DNA of 64,000 nt from Gracilaria gracilis. Its lineage: Eukaryota; Rhodophyta; Florideophyceae; Gracilariales; Gracilariaceae. The stretch is from contig JARGSG010000040.1 in NCBI GenBank assembly GCA_030374805.1, forward strand, positions 62,001 to 126,000, in the 5' to 3' direction. The notes beneath the pieces are model-generated. The model made no database searches. It had not been told where the DNA came from and saw nothing but the letters and a program-made list of their open reading frames with translations. How positions within the stretch are numbered: position 1 is the stretch's first letter; every line of letters starts with the position of its first letter. The translations under genes were made by a program, and so were the position numbers. Of the stretch, positions 29,765 through 40,341 are shown piece by piece.

Positions 29765-32700
29765 ATGAAGCGAAAGTGGTGCTGTTAAAACGTGAAGCGA
29801 AAGTGCCGGTGCCGGGCGAGATGGGCAACATCCGCGGTGGTGCTTTATACTTCACGAGCAGTTACAGATCGTCGTGGCGAATTATGCAGTGAGAATGTCT
29901 TGCAGTTGCAAGTACGAAGTATGCACCGAGAGGCCATGCGCACGTGAACGTCACCGGAACGCTGCTCGGCTGCCGCCATCGTGCTAAATGCGTCTGGAGA
30001 GTCGTCCGGCAACTCAGGCGCGTTCACTCAACTCAAGGAAGGCGCTCGGACTCCTGCACCCTTTCGTACCATCTTCTTCAACAAATGTTGCGCACCCACT
30101 TGTCCCACTCGATTCGCATGTTGCTCAAGCTCTTACCGAATCGCAGGCACCCTGACCTTAGGTGGTGTGGTAAATCGCTTTTTTTCAGCAATGCACGCGT
30201 ATGTACGACGCTTCCACAGTTGACTGCCCAAGCGACGGTGGCAATGTCATGTGATGCGGGCGTGCTGTGTAGACAAAGTGGGACTCTCCCCAAGGACGAG
30301 AACGCTAGCTCTTCTCGCGCCGTGTGCGACGCGTCGCCACAGCCCACTGATGGTCACACACAACTTCTTTACTTGTTGGCGAGTCATTGAGATCAGGCAT
30401 TGGCACCGCTCGCAGCGGCTCACTGCGCTCCTCCAGCGCACAGTGGCGCGCTCGCACGCAACGTCGTTGCGAGCGTGAGCGCAGTAGGCCGTGCTTTTCA
30501 ATGCCGCAGGTGCGGGAGGGACGATGTGGGCGGGGCGGAGTTTGGGGACGAAAGGGGGAGTGGGTCGAAATTGCGGAGCAAAGTGAGGAGTGCGGCGAAG
30601 TGAGCAGCGAACGAGAACGTTGGAAGCTGGAGGAATATGTTGCGAACGGCAGAGGATTGACACGATTTGGGTGGAAAAGCAAGAATTCCTTTGGTGATTG
30701 TAGTTCCTTGCGCATGCCACTCAAGATGTGGTCTCGTTAACCATCTGCTCATGTATTGCGGCGTATCATCCCAGTCTTCACAGTCCCTACAGGAGCGACT
30801 CCGTCCGTGTGTGACCTTCGAGGGCCTCGGCCAAGTCGCCTGAGCAGCAACTGTTGTTGTACGCGCACTTCCCTTTGTCCCCAGCGCGTGCTGGCGTCCG
30901 TCATCGTCGTAGCTTCTTCGTCGTTCGGGTGTCAGGTACCTATCCCCATGCTACCACGTCGTGGGTGAGCGGCGTCGAGTGAGGGGGCCTGTTCGAAGTG
31001 CCTTCGCTGTCGCAATTCGCTGTGTGAGTTCGCGCTGGGTCGGAGGGTCGTCGTGGGTTAGTGATGTGGTCATACTGGAGGTGGTCCGTGCGAGGTGCTT
31101 GGCGTTTCACAGTTGTGGCGTTACAGGTTTGCAGGGGTGTGGTGGGTTCTCTGCGCGGGTTGATCTGATGCTGTCGATAAAGGCGTTGTTCGTGTGTCTG
31201 CGCCGCGTGCCTGTGTCGTGTTGAGTGTTCGCGTGGGTACCGGTGCTGTCAGCGGTCGCGTCGGGGTATCAAGGGGATGCCTAGGTTGCGGTGGTGCCGT
31301 CGAAGGCGAGGGGTGTGCCAAAGCCGCGAGCAGGCGCTCCGAGGGGCTTGCGGTGAGATCCTGTGTGCTGTTCGGCGGTGTGGCGGTTGTGGAGAGGCGT
31401 TCGGGTGCCGTTGGTGTGCGAGGATGGCGTGAGTGCCCGCCACCGCACGAGCCCGCGACCGCGCGCGCCCGCCACCGCACGCACCCGCCACTGCCGCCAA
31501 GCTCACGCACGCCCGCGTACAACCGACGCGTTGCTCGCAACCAACGGCAGGCAGGCGTTGTTGTGCAGCGGCGGGCAGCGGGGAAAGCTAGCCCGGCGGC
31601 GCGCGATGCGTCGAGCACGTTTGCTGGCTGCGGTGGCGGTGGTTTCGCGAGCGGTGGCTCCGCGAGCGGTGGCGGTGCGACGGCGGTGACGGTGACGGCG
31701 ACGACGTTCGTGCTTTAGCGCGACCACCCGCACGAGCACGAGCACGAGCACGAGCGCGCGCGTGCCAGCGATCGCGCGTTGGTGCCAAAGCAGTGCAGTG
31801 TTACAGTAGCGCACGCGCGCATGCACAGTGAAAATTTCGTGATAATTGATTTTGAACACGCATACCCACTGCTGCGCGGGCGGTGGCATGCGTTTGCAGT
31901 TGCAATTGACACAGCACGCGCCGTGCAAGTGCTTGCGTTGCGGAGGGTGCACTCGAGTGGCACAGGTGCGCACATAATTACGATGGCCACTGTGCCTGTA
32001 GCCGCGCGGTGCACACGCACACGCACGCCACGCGCACAGCGCCGCCACCAGCGCCGCCTGCCGCACTGCGCAGCCGCTGCGGCGCTCGCTGCGCTCGCTG
32101 TGCTGCGCGTGTGTGTGTGCGTGCCTCCTTTTTCTTTGAAAAAAGCTGCACAAACGTTGCTGTTCATGAGATGAAATTGAAAAAACGCGCGCGCGCCATG
32201 ACGTCATGCCGAGGCAGGCGCCACGGCACAAAATAATAGCGCACAGCGCGAGCGAGCACTACAACACACGCAGCGAGCGCGGGTGAGCATTCTTGGCGCT
32301 CGCGCGCTCGCGGGTGAGGTAGAGGCGTGGCAACGTGCAGGCAGGGTGGTGTGCCGGCGGGGCGGTGTGCCGGCGGGGCGGTGTGCTTGCGTGGCGGTGT
32401 GCCGGCGGGGAGATGTGCCGGCGGGGTGGCCCGAACTGGAGCACGAAGCGCAGGCGCGGCAGCTGCGGCGGCAGGCGCTGCTGCAGTTAGCGCGCCCTGG
32501 CATGTGGCAGATTGTTTGTAGATACAGCAGCCGCTGCAGCGCATTGCGCGGCACGCGCGTTGGCTCGTCAGCAGTCTTACAGTTACGCGTCGAGCAGCAC
32601 ACACAGTTCGCGAGCGAAATGAACAGAATGATCTCGTTTGGCTGTGGCGTTTTGATTGCACACCAACGCTCACTGCTCCGAGCGTGTGTGTCTATTTGTC

Positions 32701-33505
32701 ACCCGACGCGCCGAGCACCTGCCGTTCGCGGCTGTGCTGGCTTGCGCGCGCGCGGTTGGCAAACGCATTGAAGACTACGTGCATGTGGAGAAGGGCGGCG
32801 CGCGGGGCGAGAGGCGGCGCACGAGCAGCGAGTCCTAGCAACGGAAGCACCTCGTGTCGCTGTCTTCCTAGATGCCGTTTTCAGCGCAATACGCATGTGC
32901 GTGGGCGACTGTCCAAACTGCGGCTGCTGTGCTGGCAACATCAGGCCCTGCGTTTGCCACCGAGCCCAAACTGCTTGGCCTCTCAACTACACGGTATTTG
33001 AATAAAACTTACCAAGAGTCGCGACGACGACTTCTTACTGTACCGTCGAGGCTCCTTCAAAAACAAAAATACAACTCAGCAGCTTCTACGAGTGTCTTCA
33101 ATTCACTGCAAACCGTAGAATGCTACAGCCGAACCCACCACTCACGATCTGCGAGCATTTTACCGATTTCCTCGCCACTCTACATGCCCTCGCCTAACCA
33201 AAAGCCTATATGCTTTCGATACAAATGGACTGAAAGATAACGCCACCACAACCAGCAACACCCAACGCGCCTTCACAAATATTGTACAACAGACTAAAGA
33301 ATGCCAAGTCATTGCCTGGTCATCAACACACCGTGGTGCGTCACAATTCCCTTCAATACAAGCACGGTAGCTTCACTATCTTGTCTCAGTTAATGTGGTA
33401 ACGGCGCCGTGAGGTTGGGCTACATCGCCCGAGAGAACACAACAAACGCAGGTGTCTCCCTGCATCCTGCTCTGGTCCACAACACAAGTCATTTCACAAT
33501 TTTCA
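29765..33505. other. no gene recognised
   Basis: Nearly 3.7 kb with long open frames on both strands but low-complexity Arg/Ala/His/Ser products. Around 31780-31990 the plus strand gives NFVIIDFEHAYPLLRGR, somewhat protein-like, yet it merges into simple repeats. 31730-31760 carries GAGCAC repeats. A 16-bp repeat lies at 32353-32429. Confidence 0.4.
32353..32429. repeat. 16-bp tandem repeat, about 5 copies
   Basis: The unit GCCGGCGGGGCGGTGT starts at 32353, 32369, 32385 (diverged), 32401 and 32417 (diverged). The length is not a multiple of three, so frames rotate. Confidence 0.85.
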
Positions 33506-33509
33506 GAAG

Positions 33510-35842
33510 CTATTCCGCGTCCTCGATTGAATATGAAGATCTTGACTTTTGCGTGTGCTTTTGTTCCGTACGTGCTTCACTAGCTGAAACCTCTTTCCCT
33601 CTAGCGTTTCCGAAAACCTTGTTCCAAATGGCTTTAAGGGAGCCGTGTGCACCTGTGGGACCAACAACCATAAGCAACGCCGGAAAGAATACGAGTGACC
33701 ACAGCATGCTCAGCAAAATTGTGGCAGTAAGCATACCGGCAAACTTCACGAAAAGGGTAATGGTTGCTGGATAGAGCCACACAGTGGCAGCTAGAGTTGT
33801 CAAACATCCAAACCATGTAGAAATGCTAAGTGTGAGAAAGGGCGTCTCGCGTCCGTTCTAGTAGCGATCCTACTCTCGATTGGACGTAAGCTGTGGCAAT
33901 ATGAGCGACACAGTCAAAGCTATACCCGATGCTTATAACCACTGATATAGTTTCTGTGATACCAAGCTCCCATCCCATTACATGGATAAACCCAAGTAGC
34001 ATAGCTACAATTCCGCCTATACAAAACGTGGCGATCACAGAAACAATCCAGTTCAACGTTGAAAATGTCATCGTCAACATCGAAACCGCTAGCATAACTC
34101 CAATACCGACAAACGTGGAGCGTATAAGCGCATCTTGGCTCACTTCCCACAACCATGGATTGGCTTCTTTGGGAGTAGCTCCGATCAAACCCGCATCAGC
34201 AAAAGCACGGTTGGCTCCTTCAGGACCTCGTTCGTTAATGTCGTGCCCTATACCAGTCCATTCATCGTACACAGCTTGTATATCCCTTCCTGTTATGTTT
34301 AGCAGATGAGGGGTGGTAAACTGAAGTTCAGTGAACACAACCCGACTGCGGTCTTGGTCAAAGGCAATTTGATGCGACGTGAGATATTGAATACAGTAAA
34401 CGGTTGACGGTCGTTGCGAGTATAGCCCGCAAATTGAAGTAATTCTTCAACTTGTTCCTGGTGAGATTCAAACGTCTCAAACGTTTCTTTTCTCTGTACA
34501 TCTCGCCGCCAAACCTCATAGTCCCTAATCCAACATGCCACAGGGACCTCAGTTGCAGGATCAGAGAAATCAATTGAGACCAGTTGTCTATAGTATTACA
34601 TGTGTTTAACAAGATGCGATTGTGCCTTCTCTTACCTGAGGTCGAAATCACTATCCAGAATCGCAGCTCTAATATCTTCTGGTTTGAATTTGGATATTCC
34701 ACTTCTATCCACATCTAAGATACCCCACATTATTCTAACTTGAAGTCTGGATTCAAGTTCGGTTGCGGGAAAGTCTTGCCCAGAGGCTTGTAGCTTATGT
34801 GAAACTGCATTGTCATCACGAAGAAAGGCCTCAGGCTCCTGATTAGGTTCAAGTTTCGTCGCAAAGAAAACTCCAACGCTGCTGAGGGCGACCGCCAAAA
34901 CAATCAATGCAAAGCGTAGCTTGTGGATTAGTCTCACCCATGGACCTCTGAAAACCGTCTCAAAGAGGCGGTATTGGGGTTCTGGTACATCTCGTCCTCG
35001 CCAACGGCTCGGAAGAATTTAGCAAACAATGTTTGCTTGTTTGGCTGCTCAGTCTCAGGATGTTTTGGTAAGCAAGGAACGCAACGGCTCGTACGCCAGA
35101 AGCGATGCCAAATGATTAGAGCACAGGGATATGCACTCACGACTAGCAGAAACTGGGCCAAAACTAGAGCTCCTGCCCATACGCCTAACGAGCTAATAGG
35201 CATAATTGGTGATGTTGCAGTCACGAAGAAAGCAGCGGCAGTTGTGAATGATGTCACGCCCATTGCCCGAACGGCCCTCCTGTACGTCCAGCTGAAACGA
35301 AGGACATCTTCATATCCAGGATCTAGCAGAATCATGGACTCTTTCCAAGCATCAGTGAAAACGAACACATCATCAGCACCAATTCCAAGAATAAGGAAAA
35401 TCGAAAGTATTTGCAGAAAACTGAAGTATCGTTGTTGGGACACAAAACGATACAGCAAGAAAGCCAAAGGGAACGACAGGAGAATCTGTGCCATTGCCGC
35501 CGCCGCAACAACAGCGCCACTGGTGTGGCCCCACATCAAAAGGAAGACCAAACTAATCGTAGCGACGCAGAAGGATGGATCCCGTAGAGCAGTATCTGCG
35601 AAACTAGAGGCTGCATATGTCAAACTTATGAAAGAAATGTCCGACCTGGATGTGGTCAGATTTTCTAGTCCTGGGGTCAAGGTCTCCAGCCAGTATACGT
35701 ATCGCTTCTCCTGCTTGACCTCTCGATCGTCGGGAGACGTGAAACTTGGAGACAGGGCACCACTATCAAAAATGCTTCTCATCATTGACCTATTGTTGGG
35801 CGAGAAATCGGTTCTCAAGAGTCTTGCGTATGTATGACTCAT
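33510..35842 (-). pseudogene. Dispatched-like RND transporter with sterol-sensing domain, frameshifted
   Basis: The minus strand encodes a Patched/Dispatched-type protein. The first block (35842-34980) has a sterol-sensing-type helix bundle with GIGADDVFVFTDAWKES, the Dispatched hallmark, and VTSFTTAAAFF. The second helix cluster (FSTLNWIVSVIATFCIGG, GYSFDCVAHIA, ERTRDAL) is in 34338-33830, and the tail (PALLMVVGPTG) runs to 33510. A 48-nt intron (34588-34635, CAG/GTAAGA to ACTATAG/) is clear. Three one-base shifts break the frame: in the C run near 34976, near 34400, and near 33835. Either a recent pseudogene or sequencing errors. Such proteins move lipids or sterol-linked cargo. Confidence 0.75.
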
Positions 35843-35950
35843 GATGGTGTTCCCATCAGCATCAGTAGAGAGCAGCGAGTCGATAAGCGTTTGAGAAAGC
35901 AGTAGCGAAAGGGAGTTGGTTCCCTTCTTGCCTATCGCAAAGAGTTCCGT

Positions 35951-36461
35951 TTACCCAAATGCCGCTTCTTCTTGTTCCATCCCAAACATTTTGACGGTCT
36001 CATAGTTGAACAAAGTAACAGCAGTCTAAGGAACCAAGGGAGTTAGCATATTCGTTGTTAAAATCTGGTGAACAAAAAGACCGGCTTACCTTTTCTGTTG
36101 TTGCATTAAAGTATAAACGAATGTAAGTGCTAGGCTAGCTCACGTCAAAGTAACCTCAAAGACGAAACGGTCAGAATGAAATACTCACGAAAAAGTTTGT
36201 TTTCTATCTCAATACCATCACGTCGAATTTGGATACTTATATCAAGAGCAAAAGGAAAAGTTAGACGCAATCATTCCAATCATTTCCTACTGAATTCTTT
36301 GGAGTTCACATACCGCCATTTTGTTATTAAGAACGTGTAAACGAAATAAGCGATTACCGTGACCATAATAACGAGAGAAATGAAAGAAGTCCCAAGATGA
36401 AAGAAAATACCAGTGACAAGAGAACCTTCAAACAGTCTGTCTATTTGGGTTAGGTACATGG
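35951..36461 (-). pseudogene. ABC half-transporter (ATM1/HMT1 type) membrane-domain exons
   Basis: Exons on the minus strand encode part of the membrane domain of an ABCB6/7-type half-transporter. 36461-36314 gives YLTQIDRLFEG and VTGIFFHLGTSFISLVIM. 36235-36189 gives IQIRRDGIEIEN, with a GTGAGT donor. A further piece is NATTEK before a GTAAGC donor. 36025-35951 gives AVTLFNYETVKMFGMEQEE, the family's conserved 'NYETVKYF' region. It then meets TAA at 35951-35953, and no nucleotide-binding domain follows. Instead the same strand runs straight into the Dispatched-like gene. Relatives export glutathione-linked or heavy-metal compounds from mitochondria or into vacuoles. This copy is truncated. 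Confidence 0.65.
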
Positions 36462-36866
36462 CTGAAGAAAGAATTCAGGAAGAATGGTATAGCATACATT
36501 GGAAACAAGTTGGTCATTTTTGACATTTATAGGAACTCCAGAACCAGCGTAGTTCTAAATGAAATTTCTACAACAATCATAGTCTCGAGAATATCCGAGA
36601 ATGAGAATGAAGATAATCGGACATTTACGCTGTGCCATAGTTGCATTTTCCTTGGAAGGACAATACAGGAATTTCCGGTCCTATCATCTGTATCCGAGGA
36701 CAGTGCTCTGGGGATCAAAAACTCAAGAATTGATCCGCAGGCCATACAACGCCTCTATTGTCATGGGATACACTTCTTGCATTCAAGGAACGCCAACGCT
36801 TTCACGAAGGTACACGTACAAGTACTACAATACGGGCCGATTCTAACCTTGAACGACGGAGAGTAT

Positions 36867-37085
36867 CTACTGCGTTGCCTCTCTCCATTCAGGTATCGCA
36901 GCTATCACAGAGAAGTCAGTCGAGTTATCTGGGGTAAAGTTTTCATGCTCATTATAGAATTCTAAGAATTCATCCCCACAATCAGCTTCGAGAAAGATTT
37001 GCAGAGTTTGAAGAGTAGGTACTCCTGGTACCAGCACGCTGAAGTCGTGATTTTTGTTAAGAGAAATCGGATCTATCACTGACAT
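36867..37085 (-). CDS. hypothetical exon, divergent from TIM44
   Basis: I do not recognise it. The frame gives DFSVLVPGVPTLQTL and CGDEFLEFYNEHENF and stays open upstream past 37085 across the TIM44 start on the other strand. It could be the first exon of the ABC or RND gene below it, or a separate gene sharing a promoter with TIM44. Composition favours coding. Confidence 0.35.
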   Translation of the reverse strand: MSVIDPISLNKNHDFSVLVPGVPTLQTLQIFLEADCGDEFLEFYNEHENFTPDNSTDFSVIAAIPEWREATQ

Positions 37086-37127
37086 TGCGACTATTCGTTC
37101 ATAAAGTTCTGTCGCTAGTGGTAGCCC

Positions 37128-38285
37128 ATGGCTGCGTTCAGGAGACTAATCCCGTTTTCACCTACTCTTTGGCACTCGGTGAAAACTGATTCACTTAGAG
37201 AAAACCCCGCCTCGCGCTTTAAGGATTCTCAAATGCAGCTATCAGTACGCTTACAAGCAACACTGAGCCAAAAATCAGAAGATCCAAACCTCGAAGAGAG
37301 AAGAGATTCGTCGTCGCCAAACTTCACTGCTGACGCTGAGAACAGCGATGAGTCTGGCGAAACATCTAAAAACTCAGTGGAAAAGCCGGGAGCTGTAGGT
37401 GGTTTTATGCGAGGTCTGATCGGTGGCCAGTCTGTAGCTGTTGATGAAGATGCGTTCATTGCTGAAGCAAAGAAACAAGGAGTGAATATTCCTCCGCCTC
37501 CTCCTCAGCGTCGAGTCGGTCTGGTTCCGATAAAGCGAAAGAAACGACGAGAGGAAGCCGAAGAGGATGAAACAATACGAGACCGGATTTTCGGGCGATT
37601 TGCAGGCTCCGCGTTTATGAAAGGTGCATTTGAGGCCAAGGAGCGCATTCAGGAACGTATTGATGAAAGCGATAATCCATTGATTAATATGTTCAGAAGT
37701 ATCTACCATCGCTTCTTCGCGGAGAATGAAATGGCCATGGTGGTCAGGGAAATCCGAGATGAGGACCCATCGTTCAGAATTTCAGAGTTGTTGGAACAAG
37801 TTGAGATAAACTTTGTACCGAACATTTTGGGGGCTTATCTTCAGGGCGACCGAAATTCGTTGCGAGAGAATTGTACGGACGAAGCTTTTGAAATGCTCAA
37901 TGCATCTATTCGCGAGAGAGATGCAGAGGGTATTCTCATGGATACGAACATATTGGACGTAAGGGATGTAGAGCTCACAGCTGGCAAGTTGCTCGAAGAT
38001 TCTCCAGTTTTGATTGTAACTTTCAACGCTCAACAGATTAACTGTCTTCGCGACAGGGCAGGAAATGTGATTGAAGGACAGGAAGACGATATTCGCGCAG
38101 TGTATTACGCTTGGGCCTTTGTCAAGGAAGCCGAGTACGAAGACTTCGGTCCTATGGGCGGTAGTATCGGTGCAGATGAGAAAGAAAATGAAGATCCCGA
38201 CGACGAAGCAAAAAGTGAGAGGGGAGACGAACGCCCGTGGAAGCTAACAGAGATGGTAATCCGTGGTGCCCACAGCACAATTTAG
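37128..38285 (+). CDS. TIM44: TIM44-like mitochondrial import protein
   Basis: Intact, intronless, 385 aa. The N-terminus is basic and hydroxylated (AAFRRLIPFSPTLWHSVK), as expected of a mitochondrial targeting sequence. Residues about 60-150 are charged linker. The C-terminal half (about 185-385) is a Tim44 domain: NPLINMFRSIYHRFF, FVPNILGAYLQGD, CTDEAFEML, SPVLIVTFNAQQINC, and the final strand before WKLTEMVIRGA. TIM44 binds the TIM23 channel and recruits mtHsp70 to pull preproteins into the matrix. The length is close to the family's usual 400-450. It is convergent with AC40, whose stop lies about 170 bp away. Confidence 0.9.
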   Translation: MAAFRRLIPFSPTLWHSVKTDSLRENPASRFKDSQMQLSVRLQATLSQKSEDPNLEERRDSSSPNFTADAENSDESGETSKNSVEKPGAVGGFMRGLIGGQSVAVDEDAFIAEAKKQGVNIPPPPPQRRVGLVPIKRKKRREEAEEDETIRDRIFGRFAGSAFMKGAFEAKERIQERIDESDNPLINMFRSIYHRFFAENEMAMVVREIRDEDPSFRISELLEQVEINFVPNILGAYLQGDRNSLRENCTDEAFEMLNASIRERDAEGILMDTNILDVRDVELTAGKLLEDSPVLIVTFNAQQINCLRDRAGNVIEGQEDDIRAVYYAWAFVKEAEYEDFGPMGGSIGADEKENEDPDDEAKSERGDERPWKLTEMVIRGAHSTI

Positions 38286-38458
38286 AAAGCTAGAACCCGT
38301 GCGCACAGAAATCTAACCCAAACGTTGCGAGGCTTGTGTGCATGTCTTGTACTGTAGGCAGTTACAACTTTTTCCTACATCGAAGTTCACATAGGACTTC
38401 GTTCTAGCGGGTGCTGGGAAATAGCAGTTCATGTGACAGATTAGAAGGGAGATTAGTT

Positions 38459-39550
38459 CTACAATACTTGATCATCATTGCCCATGTCTGCATCCGAGTC
38501 CGCACCAGAATTACGTTTGAGGGCAAGCTCTAGCGCTCGAAGCACGACATCGCATTTTGTGGTCAAAACATTGAGCGCCTCTACTACCAAATCATCAGCA
38601 GGCATAACTCCGGTGCTTTCCACATCGAAAACAAAATGATCTCTCTTTCTTGTGAGTTCCACATGATCAGAATATGGTTTCTCCCGGATACATTCACGAC
38701 ACATTGTACAATCTCTCGGTCTCGCTACAACAGCTGTATCATCTTCTATGTCAAACACATCTGCTGGACACAAATTCTTTACACCTCGAGCCAGCTGTCC
38801 CCTGGCCTCTCTTTTTATGCTTACTTCGGGAAGTAATCTATAGCTCGCGGTGCTGACTGGAGACCATTTCGCATGCTCTTTCCCAATGTTTTTAGTAGCA
38901 TTCATTTCGATGTGAATTTCTTGTCCAGGGCGCATCTTCGCTATAACGATGTCGTCCTGAACAGGCATCGAAGATGGTTCAAAGACTTGACCGGGCATTG
39001 GAACATATTTCATATCTCCAGAGCAAACTTTGTGCCCCTTATACAAGACGTCTGGAGGTGCCTCGTCATCTCGTGAAACACCTTTGTTCATTTCACAACG
39101 TACTTTGAGTGAGAACTTGACGGTGTTACCGGCGTCAACGGCGTCGCCCTTATTCCACACAGTCAATCTCCGTGGATCAATGCGTAGCGGCACAAGGCCG
39201 AGACGATGTGCAAACATCTCATCGTGCATGATTGAACTATTACTGTGAACAAAGACAGTTTCAACAGCAACCGAAGGTACTTCTACCAACAATATTCTTC
39301 GAATTGCGTTCGCAATTGGGGCATCGACGTGGACCATGTCAAACACGACCCGATCCGGGTCGCAAAATGAAACATCGATTCTCAAGTTATCTTTAAAATC
39401 ATCCATATTGAGGCTGTTATCATACCCTAGAGGAGCGAAGGTGCGGGCACCATACATTCCCACTGGGTTATGGACTTTCTTGAAGCCTATACCCACTCGA
39501 GAACGCATCTTCTCGATATGAGCTGAAAATTCTTTGTTGGGAGCTTCCAT
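38459..39550 (-). CDS. RPAC1: RNA polymerase I and III subunit AC40 (RPAC1)
   Basis: Intact, intronless, 363 aa (animal and yeast forms are 335-346). The alpha-like dimerisation domain shows ANAIRRILLVEVPSVAVETV and DEMFAHRLGLVPL at about residues 80-120. The C-terminal return has RKRDHFVFDVESTGVMP. AC40 pairs with AC19 to nucleate Pol I and Pol III assembly. Unusually, it keeps a cysteine set CPADVF...RDCTMCREC (residues about 270-300, codons near 38765-38695), as in the [4Fe-4S] domain of archaeal subunit D; from memory the yeast and human forms lack it. The start is the ATG just before APNKEFSAH. Confidence 0.92.
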   Translation of the reverse strand: MEAPNKEFSAHIEKMRSRVGIGFKKVHNPVGMYGARTFAPLGYDNSLNMDDFKDNLRIDVSFCDPDRVVFDMVHVDAPIANAIRRILLVEVPSVAVETVFVHSNSSIMHDEMFAHRLGLVPLRIDPRRLTVWNKGDAVDAGNTVKFSLKVRCEMNKGVSRDDEAPPDVLYKGHKVCSGDMKYVPMPGQVFEPSSMPVQDDIVIAKMRPGQEIHIEMNATKNIGKEHAKWSPVSTASYRLLPEVSIKREARGQLARGVKNLCPADVFDIEDDTAVVARPRDCTMCRECIREKPYSDHVELTRKRDHFVFDVESTGVMPADDLVVEALNVLTTKCDVVLRALELALKRNSGADSDADMGNDDQVL

Positions 39551-39559
39551 GGTTTATCA

Positions 39560-40340
39560 TCAAGTCGAAGATGGGGTGGGAAGCTGATGATATCGTGGGT
39601 CAATATGAACTATGAGGAGTGACTTGCGCAGGAGGAGCAACCAGATTCTCGTCACTTCTGCTTCTTTCAGGGAAGAGCAAGCACTGAAGGGGCGGGTCAC
39701 GGTGTAGAGATTAACGATAGTGGAAAGTGGAAATTCTCAACTCACAGAGTTAATGGGCAAAAGTCATACTCCTTGCCATCGACAATCTTGAGTCGTACTA
39801 TGGAGGTATCTAAACGCCTGCTAGAGCCTTTACCGGGTGAAGTTCACCCGGAGGGAGCGGGAATTAGTGCATATTAGGATTATCATATATTTCTTTGTAA
39901 TACAAGTTTTTCACATTCTCACATAGTTCTTTTCAAATGTACGCAGTCTATGGGGACCAAAACATGGTTACATTCCAGCCCATAATATGATTGTGAGTCA
40001 TTCGTTCGAATGAATGGTTTTCGTGACTATGATATAAGAAAATTATAACATCCATAGACATTTAAAATGTTCGCAGCAGAGTTAATTGAAAACTAGAGCT
40101 GTTGAATAAGTTTATTACGTCGTTTACGCAGATATGTATCGCTTCATACCAATGAAATGATAAATGTTTTAATTGCAATATATTTGCCTGATGGCAACAT
40201 CAAAAAGTATATTACCCGTACTATTCTCATAAAGGCTTCGTGAGCATTTCATCGAAATGAGCTTTTCTTTTAGCTGAATGGCATCGTCACGATATGCTTT
40301 TCTAAGACTTCAAGCATTTGTTTATTAAAGCAAGACGGTA
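39560..40340. other. AT-rich, no gene recognised
   Basis: Nothing coding is seen. A short palindrome GGGTGAAGTTCACCC lies at about 39836-39850. AT content rises sharply from about 39860 and stays high through most of the next 13 kb. Confidence 0.5.
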
Positions 40341-40341
40341 C

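Noticed and set aside
31121-32231. 165- and 242-aa ORFs
   Set aside because: Low-complexity Arg/Ala/His products from GC-rich simple sequence; no family motif or splice signals.
33780-33885. 48-nt intron explaining the third break in the Dispatched-like gene
   Set aside because: A GTAGGA...CTTAG interval of suitable size exists, but removing it would delete the conserved ERTRDAL segment, so a one-base shift is preferred.
34974-35837. 287-aa plus-strand ORF
   Set aside because: It is the antisense of the Dispatched-like gene, whose conserved motifs are clearly on the minus strand.
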